From Chelatococcus reniformis (GTDB lineage: Bacteria > Pseudomonadota > Alphaproteobacteria > Rhizobiales > Beijerinckiaceae): a stretch of DNA of 64,000 nt. The notes below the pieces were generated by a model. That model was not told the origin of the DNA, searched no databases, and worked only from the letters and a program-made list of their open reading frames with translations. The stretch is taken from the NCBI RefSeq assembly GCF_014640075.1, contig NZ_BMGG01000003.1:309036-373035 (forward strand). The letters run 5' to 3'. Shown here in pieces: positions 51,187 to 60,446 of the stretch. Within the stretch, counting starts at the first letter, position 1, and every line of letters starts with the position of its first letter. The position numbers and the translations under genes were made by a program.

Positions 51187-52044
51187 ATGGGCCTCGTCGA
51201 CCTGGGCGGTGTGCGGCTCTGGACCGGACGCGCCGGCAAGGGCTCGCCCCTGCTGGTCATTACCGGCACCGGAGCCGATCTGCGCAAGCCGCCAACGCCG
51301 CTCGACTTTCCGCTTGCAGGGCGCTTCGCTCTGCTCGCCTACGACCAGCGTGGCCTCGGGCGCAGCGACAAGCCGGCGGGGCCTTACAGCATGGCCGACT
51401 ATGCGGCCGACGCTGCCGACCTGATCGAGGCGGTCGGCTGGCCGCGGACGCATGTGATGGGCATCTCGTTCGGCGGCATGGTCGCCCAGGAACTCGCCAT
51501 CCGCCGGCCCGAGCTGGTTCACAGGCTCGCGCTGTGCTGCTCTTCGCCCGGCGGCGCCGGCGGATCATCCTACCCGCTGCACGAACTCCATGACCTGCAG
51601 CCCCTGGACCGCGCCCGACGCATGGTCGAGATTGCCGATACACGCCGTGATGGCGCCTGGGCTGCGGCTCATCCCGAGGCCTTCGCCCAACTCGTCGCGG
51701 CAGCGGCCGCCGACCCCTTCGGCCACGAGCCTGGTGCGACCGCCGGCCGCCGCTGGCAGCTCGGCGCCCGCGCCGACCACGACGCCTGGGAGCGACTGGG
51801 CGGCATCGCGGCAGAGACGCTCGTCTGCGCCGGCCGCTACGACGGCCAGGCGCCGCCGGCCAACCAGGAGCGCTTGCACGCGCGCCTGCTGCAAGCGGTG
51901 CTGCGCTTCTATGAGGGTGGTCACGGCTTTCTGCTGCAGGATCCGGCGGCTTTCGAGGACATCGCCTCCTTCCTCGACGGCGGCTGCGGCGCGCTCGCGG
52001 CACCAGCCGGCCCGCGCGCCCCTTCCGCCGGCGGCTCGGCGTAA
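51187..52044 (+). CDS. Alpha/beta hydrolase
   Basis: 285 residues from MGLVDL, with ribosome site GAGGATT; 7 bases after the M24 stop. Nucleophile elbow MGISFGGMVAQ (Ser), aspartate near CAGRYDGQAPP and histidine in YEGGHGFLLQD. The N-terminal ITGTGADLRKP replaces the usual HG oxyanion turn, as in some enol-lactonase-like enzymes. Last gene of the monooxygenase operon; probably hydrolyses an ester, lactone or C-C bond in the same pathway. Frame extension over the preceding gene was rejected. Confidence 0.88.
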   Translation: MGLVDLGGVRLWTGRAGKGSPLLVITGTGADLRKPPTPLDFPLAGRFALLAYDQRGLGRSDKPAGPYSMADYAADAADLIEAVGWPRTHVMGISFGGMVAQELAIRRPELVHRLALCCSSPGGAGGSSYPLHELHDLQPLDRARRMVEIADTRRDGAWAAAHPEAFAQLVAAAAADPFGHEPGATAGRRWQLGARADHDAWERLGGIAAETLVCAGRYDGQAPPANQERLHARLLQAVLRFYEGGHGFLLQDPAAFEDIASFLDGGCGALAAPAGPRAPSAGGSA

Positions 52045-52160
52045 AGCAATCGTGCTCGGCGCCATGACGACTGGCCGGCCCGCCTCTCGGATTTCCCGCG
52101 CCGCCCGGTTAGGATGAGGCCGGCTTGGCGCCGCCGCCCCGGCGCCCGCAGGAGACGCCG

Positions 52161-52619
52161 ATGACGACGCAGCGCGCGCCCGCCGCCGTGCTGGCCAGCC
52201 TCGCAGCGGAGACGGCCGGCGCCGCCGGCGACTGGCAATGGCTGGTGCAGGGCGACGAGGACAACCCCTACCTCGTCTACGAGAAGCGGGACCGCAGCGA
52301 GAGCGGCTTCCCCCTCATCTGCGACAACGCGGCGCGCCAGGCCGAGGTGAGCGTGCCACTCGGCAGGGCAGCAAAACGCGGCCAGCCGGTCACCATCGCG
52401 CTCATCGCCGGCGAGCAGCGGATCGCGCTGAAGGGGCTGGCGGCCAATGACAACGGCGTCTACGGCCACGCGCGCCGGGTGCCCTACCGTGCCGTGGTCG
52501 GCCTGCTCGGCAGCGCCGGCCGGGTCCGCCTCGCGATCGGCGCCAGGGCCTCCGAGCTGGCAGAGGCCGGCCGCCACGAGCGCCTGCGAGAGTTCGTGGA
52601 GCTCTGCAAGATCAAGTGA
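52161..52619 (+). CDS. Hypothetical protein
   Basis: 152 residues from MTTQRA, preceded by GCAGGAGA ribosome site. No signal peptide or membrane helix. Charged, soluble, with a repeated hydrophobic pattern in its second half (RQVTIALIAGEQRIALKGL-like strand pairs; LLGSAGRVRLAIGARASELAE). I do not recognise the family. It ends 92 bases before the helicase gene on the same strand and could be cotranscribed with it. Confidence 0.55.
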   Translation: MTTQRAPAAVLASLAAETAGAAGDWQWLVQGDEDNPYLVYEKRDRSESGFPLICDNAARQAEVSVPLGRAAKRGQPVTIALIAGEQRIALKGLAANDNGVYGHARRVPYRAVVGLLGSAGRVRLAIGARASELAEAGRHERLREFVELCKIK

Positions 52620-52711
52620 GGACCGAGCCGCGCGGCCCGGATCGTTCACGGGCTGTGAACAAAACAGGAAACATGATTCAGTCGCCTGCCGGCAGCAGAC
52701 GATTCGGATCC

Positions 52712-54781
52712 ATGTCCCTCGCCTATCTCGACAAGCTCAACCCCGAACAGCACCAGGCCGTGGTGCACGGCACCGCGGCCGATGCGGCGGCCCGGCAAGG
52801 GCCGCTGCTGGTCATCGCCGGCGCCGGCTCGGGCAAGACCAACACGCTGGCCCACCGGGTGGCGCATCTGATCGTCGACGGCGCCGACCCGCGGCGCATC
52901 CTGCTGATGACCTTCTCGCGCCGCGCCGCCGCCGAGATGACGGCGCGGGTCGGCCGCATCGCGCGCCTGGTCATGGGAGAGCGGGCCGACATTATGACGG
53001 AAGCGCTGGCCTGGGCCGGCACCTTCCACGGCATCGGCGCGCGCCTGCTGCGCGAATACGCGGCCGACATCGGGCTCGATCCGGCCTTCACCATCCACGA
53101 CCGCGAGGATGCCGCGGACCTGATGAACCTCATGCGCCACGAACTCGGCTTCTCCAGGACGGAAAGCCGCTTCCCCCTGAAGGGCACCTGCCTCGCCATC
53201 TACTCGCGCTGCGTCAACGCCGAGGCGCCGATCGAGGAGGTGCTGCGGGCCGCCTTCCCCTGGTGCGCCGCCTGGGCCGGTGAGATCAAGCAGCTGTTCG
53301 CCGCCTATGTCGAGGCCAAGCAGGCCCAGAACGTGCTCGATTACGACGACCTGCTGCTCTATTGGGCGCAGATGATCGGCGAGCCGGAGCTCGCCGGCGA
53401 GATCGGCACCCGCTTCGATCACGTGCTGGTTGACGAATACCAGGACACCAACCGCTTGCAGGCCTCGATCCTCCTGGCGCTCAAGCCCCACGGCGACGGG
53501 CTGACGGTGGTGGGCGACGATGCCCAGGCAATCTATTCCTTCCGCGCCGCCACCGTGCGCAACATCCTCGATTTTCCCCGCCACTTCAGCCCGCCGGCCC
53601 ATGTGGTGACGCTCGACCGCAACTATCGCTCCACGCAGCCGATCCTGGCCGCGGCCAACGGCGTGATCGGGCTGGCGCGCGAGCGCTTCACCAAGAACCT
53701 GTGGACCGAGCGCCCGTCGTCGCGGCGGCCGCAGTTGGTCGCCGTGCGCGACGAGGCCGATCAGGCCCGCTGCGTGGTCGAGCGTGTGCTGGCGCAGCGG
53801 GAGGACGGCACGGTGCTAAAGCAGCAGGCGGTGCTGTTTCGCGCCTCCCACCACAGCGGCCCGCTGGAGGTGGAGCTGACGCGGCGCAACGTGCCCTTCG
53901 TCAAGTTCGGCGGCCTCAAGTTCCTCGACTCGGCCCACGTCAAGGACGTGCTGGCGCTGCTGCGTCTGGCCGAGAACCCGCGTGACCGGGTCGCCGGGTT
54001 TCGTGTCCTGCTGCTGATCCCCGGCATCGGGCCCGCGTCGGCCCAACGCGTGCTCGACCAGATGGCGGCGGCCGCCGATCCGGCCGCCGCTTTGGCGACC
54101 GTCGTCCCGCCGGCTCGCGCCGCCGCCGACTGGCCCGCCTTCGTCGCCGCGGTGACCGAGCTGCGCTCCGCCGGCACCGGTTGGCCGGCCGAGCTGGAGC
54201 GGGCGCGGCAGTGGTACGAGCCCTATCTGGAGCAGCGCCACGAGGACGCCGCCATGCGACGCGCCGATCTCGTCCAGCTCGAGCAGATCGCCGCCACCTA
54301 CCCCTCCCGCGAGCGCTTTCTGACCGAACTCACCCTCGACCCGCCTGACGCTGCGAGCGACCAGGCCGGACCGCCCCTGCGCGACGAGGACTACCTGATC
54401 CTCTCCACCATCCATTCCGCCAAGGGCCAGGAATGGCGCTCGGTCACCGTCCTCAACGTCGTCGACGGCTGCCTGCCGTCGGACCTCGCCACGGGCACCG
54501 CAGCCGAGCTGGAGGAGGAGCGCCGCCTGCTCTACGTCGCCATGACGCGCGCCCGGGACGAGCTCGCCCTCGTCGTCCCGCAGCGCTTCTTCACCCACGG
54601 CCAGGCGGCGTTCGGCGCCCGCTACGTCACGGCGGCGCGCACGCGCTTCATCCCCGACGCGCTGACGCCCCTCTTCGAGCGGGTGAGCTGGCCGCCGGCC
54701 AGTGCCGGGGCGCCGCCGCGAGCGCCGGCGACCGGCGTGCGCGTCGATGTCGGCGCCCGCATGCGCGGCATGTGGCGCTAG
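52712..54781 (+). CDS. UvrD/Rep-type ATP-dependent DNA helicase
   Basis: 689 residues from MSLAYL. Superfamily 1A motifs in order: Walker A IAGAGSGKTNTLA (near residue 46), Ia TFSRRAAAEM, Walker B VDEYQDTN, III GDDAQAIYSFRAA, IV LDRNYRST, V STIHSAKGQEW and VI LLYVAMTRARDEL. The protein is about 30 residues shorter than UvrD and lacks the C-terminal Tudor-like tail. It belongs to the broad UvrD/PcrA/Rep group; the exact role (repair or replication restart) is not determinable. Upstream frame extension lacks similarity. Confidence 0.93.
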   Translation: MSLAYLDKLNPEQHQAVVHGTAADAAARQGPLLVIAGAGSGKTNTLAHRVAHLIVDGADPRRILLMTFSRRAAAEMTARVGRIARLVMGERADIMTEALAWAGTFHGIGARLLREYAADIGLDPAFTIHDREDAADLMNLMRHELGFSRTESRFPLKGTCLAIYSRCVNAEAPIEEVLRAAFPWCAAWAGEIKQLFAAYVEAKQAQNVLDYDDLLLYWAQMIGEPELAGEIGTRFDHVLVDEYQDTNRLQASILLALKPHGDGLTVVGDDAQAIYSFRAATVRNILDFPRHFSPPAHVVTLDRNYRSTQPILAAANGVIGLARERFTKNLWTERPSSRRPQLVAVRDEADQARCVVERVLAQREDGTVLKQQAVLFRASHHSGPLEVELTRRNVPFVKFGGLKFLDSAHVKDVLALLRLAENPRDRVAGFRVLLLIPGIGPASAQRVLDQMAAAADPAAALATVVPPARAAADWPAFVAAVTELRSAGTGWPAELERARQWYEPYLEQRHEDAAMRRADLVQLEQIAATYPSRERFLTELTLDPPDAASDQAGPPLRDEDYLILSTIHSAKGQEWRSVTVLNVVDGCLPSDLATGTAAELEEERRLLYVAMTRARDELALVVPQRFFTHGQAAFGARYVTAARTRFIPDALTPLFERVSWPPASAGAPPRAPATGVRVDVGARMRGMWR

Positions 54782-54993
54782 CTAGCTGCCGGACGACTCC
54801 GGCGTCAGGACGAGACAGAGAAGCAAGCCGTTCATGCCAAACAGCTGCCAGCGCTCTCAATGCGGTGCCAGCTTCGTTGGATCCGCTTCGTTTGAACGCG
54901 CGTACCCCGCGATTTCTCCCGAGACGGGCCAAGCACTCCTGTCGATCGAGCCTCCGTCGCTCGGATTGCCCGCCGGGCCCTGCTCGCGACGGG

Positions 54994-56001
54994 CTATGCG
55001 CCGCTTCGCGCTTCCTTGAAGGAAACGAGCTGCTGCCTGCGTTCGTCCCACAAAGTCCTTCGCACGCACCCCAAGCTCTCCAGCAGGGTGATCCGTCCGA
55101 CGGCGGCGAGCTGCGGATGATCCCGCAACACGTCCGGCAGGCGGTAGTAGGGGATCCGGCTGCTGAGATGATGGACGTGATGGATGCCGATGTTGCCGGT
55201 GAGCCAGCGCAGGACGGCCGGCAGGTCATAGTGGGAGCTGCCGTGTAGCGCCGCTTCATGAAAGCTCCAGGCCTCGTCGTGGGCCCAGACGGTGTCTTCG
55301 AACTGGTGCTGAACGTAGAACATCCAGACGCCGATCGACGCGGCCAGAACCGTGATCGGCAAGTGCACGAGCAGGAACGGCCCAAGGCCGACCAGCCAGA
55401 TCATCGCCGCGGCCAGAATAGCAATCGCGATATTCGTGCCCATGGTGCTGAGCCAGGGCTTCCAGCCGCCCCGCATCATTCCGACCGGCAGGCGATGCTG
55501 CAGCATGAACAGATAGGTAGGCCCCACACCGAACATTACGACGGGATGCCGATAGAGACGATAGAGAAGCTGACGCCACCGGGGCCGCGCGAGAAATTCG
55601 CGTACCGTCAGCGTGTCGATATCGCCGATGCCCCGGCGATCGAGGTTGCCGGAACTCGCGTGGTGGAGCGCATGGCTGTGACGCCAGAAATCGTAAGGGG
55701 TCAGTGTCAGAACACCGAGGATGCGGCCGACCCAATCATTTGCAAGGCGGCCGCGAAAGAACGATCCGTGACCGCAGTCGTGCTGGACGATGAAGAGGCG
55801 AACGAGGAAGCCCGCTGCGGGGACGGCGAGCAGCAGGGCCAGCCAAAATCCGCCGGCAAGGGCCGACACCATCACGAACCAGATGAGAGCGAAGGGCACA
55901 GCCGTCACGAGCAGCTCAAATATGCTGCGCGCCAGGTCCGGCTCCCGGTAGCGGGCGAGCAGTTGCACCAGCGCTCGGGACTCGACTTGTCGATCATTCA
56001 T
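54994..56001 (-). CDS. Membrane fatty-acid desaturase
   Basis: Di-iron membrane desaturase, 335 residues with four helices. The three histidine boxes are intact: HDCGH (residues 74-78), HSHALHH (108-114) and HHVHH (274-278). The segment FYVQHQFEDTVWAHDEAWSFHEAALHGSSHYDLP before the last box is typical of delta-12/omega-3-type and related bacterial desaturases. It would introduce a double bond into membrane acyl chains. Monocistronic; the 3' flank to the helicase gene (about 210 bases) is empty, and upstream lies the decayed Crp-type gene. Confidence 0.92.
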   Translation of the reverse strand: MNDRQVESRALVQLLARYREPDLARSIFELLVTAVPFALIWFVMVSALAGGFWLALLLAVPAAGFLVRLFIVQHDCGHGSFFRGRLANDWVGRILGVLTLTPYDFWRHSHALHHASSGNLDRRGIGDIDTLTVREFLARPRWRQLLYRLYRHPVVMFGVGPTYLFMLQHRLPVGMMRGGWKPWLSTMGTNIAIAILAAAMIWLVGLGPFLLVHLPITVLAASIGVWMFYVQHQFEDTVWAHDEAWSFHEAALHGSSHYDLPAVLRWLTGNIGIHHVHHLSSRIPYYRLPDVLRDHPQLAAVGRITLLESLGCVRRTLWDERRQQLVSFKEARSGA

Positions 56002-56324
56002 TGACGCGTGTTCCTTTACGGGGAGGCGTCCACTCGGGCGAGCCCCGCATTTGGTCGATCATCAGGCACCCGCGCCCATGCAACACGAGCATCGGGGAGG
56101 AGCCGTGGCCCGCCTCTCGAAAACAGGCGTCCCATCGGCAGCAGGCGTCCGGAGTGCGCTGCGCCCCCGCGCCCCGACATCGTGTTCCCACGCGCGAGAT
56201 TGCGCCCCCCGGGCGTGCCCGATCAATATGGGCCCCGCGCCACTGGAGCCGTGCTGGGGCAGATCGAAACCCGGCGCCTCCGAACGCAAGCGATCCAGAC
56301 ACGCCCTTCTGCGTTATCACGTCA

Positions 56325-56879
56325 TTTCTCGCCAGCATTGGCGAGGAGCGGAGCAGCCGCAGACAACGCAAGGGCCGTGTCGTGTTCGCGCAGGGAGAGT
56401 CTGCCGGACGCGGTGCTCTACATCCCAGGCGCAACGTTGAGATCACCGTCATTTGCGGGCAGCGCAAGGAAGGGTCGTCGCGACCCTCGAATTCCTCGGC
56501 GAAGGGCCCCTTGCCGGCCAGAGGAAACCGATATTGACGGCGACGACAGTTGCCCCGATTGTTCGGCTGGCTGGAACGACCATCTTCGCAGCGTCCATCA
56601 AGGACCGGCTTGTTCGAGTCATTCGCCGGCCACTTGCCGGACGGACCCTGCGCGTCGAGGCAGAGCTCGTCCATCAACTCTTCAACTCGCGCGAGAAACG
56701 CCTCCCGCTGCCAACCTTCGACGAGGACGAGGAGGCGCAACCGGCGATCACAAAATCAGCCATGAAGACGACCCGACCCCGCGTCAATTTCTTCATGAAC
56801 AAATTTCGGAAGCTTGGCTTTATCGACTATAACCGGTCACTGAGCTCATCGCACGCTGCTGGGCACCGTCTTGCACGAG
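56325..56879 (+). pseudogene. Decayed Crp/Fnr-family transcriptional regulator
   Basis: Fragments of a Crp/Fnr protein lie in order but in different frames: FLASIGEERSS...RKGRVVFAQGES, then LPDAVLYIPG in another frame, NVEITVICGQRKEG, then VVATLEFLGEGPLAGQ, LRVEAELVHQLFNSREKRL and finally RPRVNFFMNKFRKLGFIDYN, with a last shift into AHRTLLGTVLHE. These match, from memory, the nucleotide-binding and winged-helix parts of the Crp proteins common in Bradyrhizobium. At least four frame changes and a shortened hinge rule out a simple sequencing error. Explains most of the long gap upstream of the glycosyltransferase. Confidence 0.8.
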
Positions 56880-57408
56880 ATCAGCCGCAGATCAAGCATT
56901 ATACACCTGCGACAGGGGCACGGTGTGCCACCGATCGGTCGCCTACGCTGCATTGATATACCTGCGCGCGCGTCGCGCTATGCAATAGTGCGGCATTGTT
57001 TCCACGCTTGCGCGCATGATGCCCGTTGCACCAACACAGTACCGTGACGTTCGTTCCCAACGCGCAACTCTATGAGAAACTCCTGACAAGACTCTCGCGA
57101 ACGACTGGCCTGGAGCCAGCTGCGGCCTGTTCCACCCATGCCCGTCGCACGGAACTGGAGAAAAATTTGAGCCTCGGCGCGATTCAATGTCCAAGCCCTA
57201 TCTATCGGATCGTGGCACCCCATATGCGTCACTGCGGGGCAATGTCCTCAGGAAGCTCGTATTCACGTGCCGCCGATACGTCGGCTCCGCCGGCTCCACG
57301 GCGCGAACGCCGCGTGCCGGCGGTGACGAGATCTGAGGATGGGATCAAGCGCGCGTCGCGCGGAAAGAGAGCCGCGCAGCGCCCATAGGCTCAGCCCGAA
57401 AGGCAGCA
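56880..57408. other. Intergenic region upstream of the GT4 glycosyltransferase gene
   Basis: About 530 bases between the Crp-type remnant and the glycosyltransferase. No protein similarity on either strand. Composition is lower in GC than the coding average. The promoter of the glycosyltransferase is presumably here; no clear boxes identified. Confidence 0.4.
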
Positions 57409-58521
57409 ATGAAAATCGCCCAGATCGCACCGCTGATCGAGAGCGTGCCGCCGCGGCTCTACGGCGGAACCGAGCGGATCGTTTCTTATCTGAGCGATGA
57501 ACTGGTGGCCCTCGGTCACCAGGTTACCTTATTCGCGAGCGGCGACTCGATCACCGCCGCCAACCTCGTCTCCTGTGTTCCGCAAGCGCTTCGGCTCGAT
57601 ACCAGCGTGCGCGATCCGACGCCCTATTACATGTTGATGCTCGATCGCGTGCGCGAGATGGCGGCCGACTTCGACGTGATGCATTTCCACATCGATCAGT
57701 ATCATTTCCCATTGTTCCGGCCGACCGCAGGGCGCACGGTCACCACGCTGCACGGCAGGCAGGATCTGCCTGACCTGCTGCCGCTGTATCTGGGCTTCAG
57801 CGACATGCCCCTGGTGTCGATTTCCGACGACCAGCGCCGCGCCATCCCGCATGCGAATTTCGCGGCGACGATCCACCACGGGCTGCCGACCAAGCTGCAT
57901 GCTCCCCGCACCACGCCCGACGGCGGCTATGTGGCCTTCCTCGGGCGCATCTCGCCGGAAAAGCGCCCCGACCGGGCCATCCTGATGGCCCGCGCCGCGG
58001 GCGTGCCGCTGAAGATCGCGGCCAAGGTCGACCGAGCCGACGAGTCCTACTTCCGCACCCATATCGAGCCTCTGCTCGACGGCCCGGGCGTCGAGTTCGT
58101 CGGTGAGATCAACGAGCGTCAGAAGACCGAATTTCTCGGCAACGCGCGCGCGCTGTTGTTTCCCGTGGATTGGCCGGAGCCGTTCGGGCTCTCCATGATC
58201 GAGGCGATGGCATGCGGAACACCGGTCCTGGCATTCCGCTGCGGGTCGGTGCCGGAGATCATCGAAGACGGCGTGACCGGCATCATAGTGGACACCGTCG
58301 AGGAGGCGATTGCGGTGCTGCCACACGTGATGGCACTCGATCGAAGGACGGTGCGCCAGCGTTTCGAGCAGCGCTTTTCCGCCACACGCATGGCCCACGA
58401 CTATGTCGCGGTTTATCGCTCGCTGGTTGCATCCTATGCGCGCAATGCCGACCTGATTGAGGTCGGCCCCCTTCTCTCAGACGGGCTTGCTGCGCCGATG
58501 TCGAGGCCGCACCTTGCTTAA
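57409..58521 (+). CDS. Glycosyltransferase family 4 protein
   Basis: 370 residues. N-terminal Rossmann half opens MKIAQIAPLIESVPPRLYGGTER; the C-terminal donor half begins YVAFLGRISPEKRPD and has the GT4 signature PEPFGLSMIEAMACGTPVLAF with its catalytic EX7E pattern. Ribosome site AAAGGCAG precedes the ATG. The group is common in Rhizobiales next to an amylo-alpha-1,6-glucosidase; here that neighbour is reduced to a fragment immediately downstream. Role likely in glucan or osmolyte synthesis, inferred from the family. Confidence 0.9.
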   Translation: MKIAQIAPLIESVPPRLYGGTERIVSYLSDELVALGHQVTLFASGDSITAANLVSCVPQALRLDTSVRDPTPYYMLMLDRVREMAADFDVMHFHIDQYHFPLFRPTAGRTVTTLHGRQDLPDLLPLYLGFSDMPLVSISDDQRRAIPHANFAATIHHGLPTKLHAPRTTPDGGYVAFLGRISPEKRPDRAILMARAAGVPLKIAAKVDRADESYFRTHIEPLLDGPGVEFVGEINERQKTEFLGNARALLFPVDWPEPFGLSMIEAMACGTPVLAFRCGSVPEIIEDGVTGIIVDTVEEAIAVLPHVMALDRRTVRQRFEQRFSATRMAHDYVAVYRSLVASYARNADLIEVGPLLSDGLAAPMSRPHLA

Positions 58522-58527
58522 GGCGAC

Positions 58528-58934
58528 GCGCTCGCCCTCGACGGAGCACTCCTGATCGCCGCCGGATTGGCCCGCTACGGATGCACGGAAGCGGTCGGTC
58601 GCGTGTTCAACGGCCTGTTCGACGCCGCAAGCTCCATGGACCTGCGGCGCCAGCCGAGGCTCTATTGTGGCTTCCAACGGGGCGTGAGTGGCGGCGCCCC
58701 ACGCTCGACCCGGCGGCCTGCTCTCCCCAAGCCTGGGCTGCCGGCGCGCCGCATTTGCTCCTCCAGTCCGTGCTGGGCCTCCAATTCGATCCAGACCGGC
58801 ACGGGATCCTGCTGTGCAATCAGCGGCTCGGGCAATCGGCGGTTGACCTGATGCTGCGCCGGCACGGCACCGGTGTAGCGGTGCAGGGGCTGCGCAATGT
58901 GGGACAGATCAGGGTCGCAGCAGTGTATTCGTAG
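58528..58934 (+). pseudogene. 3' remnant of a glycogen-debranching enzyme (amylo-alpha-1,6-glucosidase)
   Basis: Only the last 130 or so codons remain, starting six bases after the glycosyltransferase stop. Frame one reads GALLIAAGLARYGCTEAVG then RVFNGLFDAASSMDLRRQP and LYCGFQRG; a frameshift near 58690 continues in another frame with DPAACSPQAWAAGAPHLLLQ, SVLGLQFDPDRHGILLCNQRLGQ and ends VAAVYS-stop. This is the C-terminal part of the debranching-enzyme family from memory. The deletion of about 80 percent of the gene plus a frameshift means it is not functional. Confidence 0.75.
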
Positions 58935-59021
58935 CGTCGGCGCAGCCGTGCTGCCGGCGATTGGCGCCATGTCCCCGGCGCCGGTTGCCTTGATCAACCA
59001 AGGGGACGGAAGCGAGATCAC

Positions 59022-59270
59022 ATGTCGAAGACACCCGTCGAACGGTTCGAGGAGAGACGCCCTCCGGACGCACGCGCGGATCTTCTGCCAACCGAAGGCT
59101 ATTCGGTGGAAGTTGATGGGAAGTTGAAGGCGCAATACCCCGCCCCGGAGATCGCCTTCGACGCCGGTATCGAGATCAAGAGGAAATTTCCGTTCGTTCA
59201 GGTCAGGATCTACGACGCCAAGGAGCGGACGCGGACGCCCGTCGATCTGCCGAAAGCCAACGACGGATGA
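59022..59270 (+). CDS. Small hypothetical protein
   Basis: 82 residues, MSKTPVERF to KANDG. Acidic and basic residues alternate; a probable beta sheet (YSVEVDGKLKAQYPAPEIAFDAGIEIKRKFPFVQVRIYDA). Third-position composition fits the genome, and the upstream AGATC-spaced purines could serve as ribosome site. Similar short proteins occur in Rhizobiales; function unknown. The 283 bases downstream before the aldolase gene are empty. Confidence 0.55.
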   Translation: MSKTPVERFEERRPPDARADLLPTEGYSVEVDGKLKAQYPAPEIAFDAGIEIKRKFPFVQVRIYDAKERTRTPVDLPKANDG

Positions 59271-59553
59271 AAACGTCGCGGGCGTCGCCGGACGGGTAGG
59301 CATTCTTCTGGTCGCAGCGCCGGATGGGTCCTGCCGCGCGACGATCATCGCCGAAGCGCGAGCGGTGGGCCCGGAGCTTGGACGAGACGCCCGCCGATCA
59401 ATGCCCGATGAGGAAAAACTGGAGAGATTGTAAAGTAGGCGACTGTCTGCTCCGACGATAGCGCTACCCTGTCGGCGAAGCTCCGCGCGGCGACGAGCCA
59501 AGAGCGCGCTGGGCAAACGCACCGCGGGACAAGCGGATCGGACGGAGGAAACC

Positions 59554-60351
59554 ATGCCTGCCCAGAGCGCCCTTCGGGCCCAGCCCGCTGACGTGCCATC
59601 CTCGCATGTGAAGGACCGAGTGTCGGCCGAAGAGTGGGCGGTCCGCGTCGACCTCGCCGCCTGCTACCGGCTCGTCGCCCATTTCGGCTGGGACGACCTG
59701 ATCTACACGCACCTGTCGGCGCGCGTGCCCGGCCCTGAGCACCACTTCCTGATCAACCCGTTCGGCATGATGTTCGGCGAGGTGACCGCGTCGAGCCTGG
59801 TGAAGATCGACCAGCATGGCGAGATCGTCCTGCCCACCGGCTACGGCATCAACAAGGCCGGCTTCGTCATCCACGGGGCCGTGCACGAGGCCCGCGACGA
59901 CGCCCAGGCGGTGCTGCATACCCACACCACCGCGGGCGTTGCCGTCTCGGCCCAGAAGTGGGGCCTGCTGGCCATCGGGCAGACGTCGATGACCTACACC
60001 GACGACATGGCCTATCACGAGTACGAGGGCATCGCGCTGGAGATGGACGAGCGCACCCGCCTCGTCGCCGACCTCGGCACCAGGAACAACATGATCCTGC
60101 GCAACCACGGCCTGCTCACCGTCGGCCGCACGGTGGCGGAAGCCTTCGTGCGCATGTTCTTCCTGGAGAAGGCCTGCACGGCGCAGATCGCGGCGCTCAG
60201 CGCCGGCTACGACAACCTGCACTTCCCGCCCGCCGCGGCGCAGGAGACGGTGACGCGGCAGGTGGCCAATCGCGACGCCATCGGCGGCAATCTGGAGTGG
60301 CCGGCGCTGCTGCGCCTGCTCGACCGGCAGGACCCCTCGTACCGCGACTGA
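59554..60351 (+). CDS. Class II aldolase/adducin family protein
   Basis: 265 residues. Zinc-binding histidines are in AVLHTHTTAG (His-x-His) and NHGLLTVG, with the glycine-rich INPFGMMFGEVTASSLVKID earlier, typical of the group that includes fuculose-1-phosphate aldolase. The third zinc histidine (NHG) is present. Many members of this group act on sugar phosphates or hydroxy acids, or are of unknown reaction. It is 95 bases upstream of the Liv-type binding-protein gene on the same strand. Confidence 0.88.
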   Translation: MPAQSALRAQPADVPSSHVKDRVSAEEWAVRVDLAACYRLVAHFGWDDLIYTHLSARVPGPEHHFLINPFGMMFGEVTASSLVKIDQHGEIVLPTGYGINKAGFVIHGAVHEARDDAQAVLHTHTTAGVAVSAQKWGLLAIGQTSMTYTDDMAYHEYEGIALEMDERTRLVADLGTRNNMILRNHGLLTVGRTVAEAFVRMFFLEKACTAQIAALSAGYDNLHFPPAAAQETVTRQVANRDAIGGNLEWPALLRLLDRQDPSYRD

Positions 60352-60446
60352 GCCCGTCCCGGCGCCGCCGGCACGTCGGCGGCGCATGGGCGAGGCGCGG
60401 CAGCCCTCGCCCGGCGACCTCACATAACGAGCATCGGGAGGAAACG

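Noticed and set aside
56001-56324. Possible N-terminal part of a gene upstream of the Crp-type remnant
   Set aside because: No recognisable peptide in any frame before 56325; left as spacer.
58662-59555. Minus-strand frame of 297 codons between the GT4 gene and the aldolase
   Set aside because: No motif, and it is antisense to the debranching-enzyme remnant and the 82-residue protein gene.
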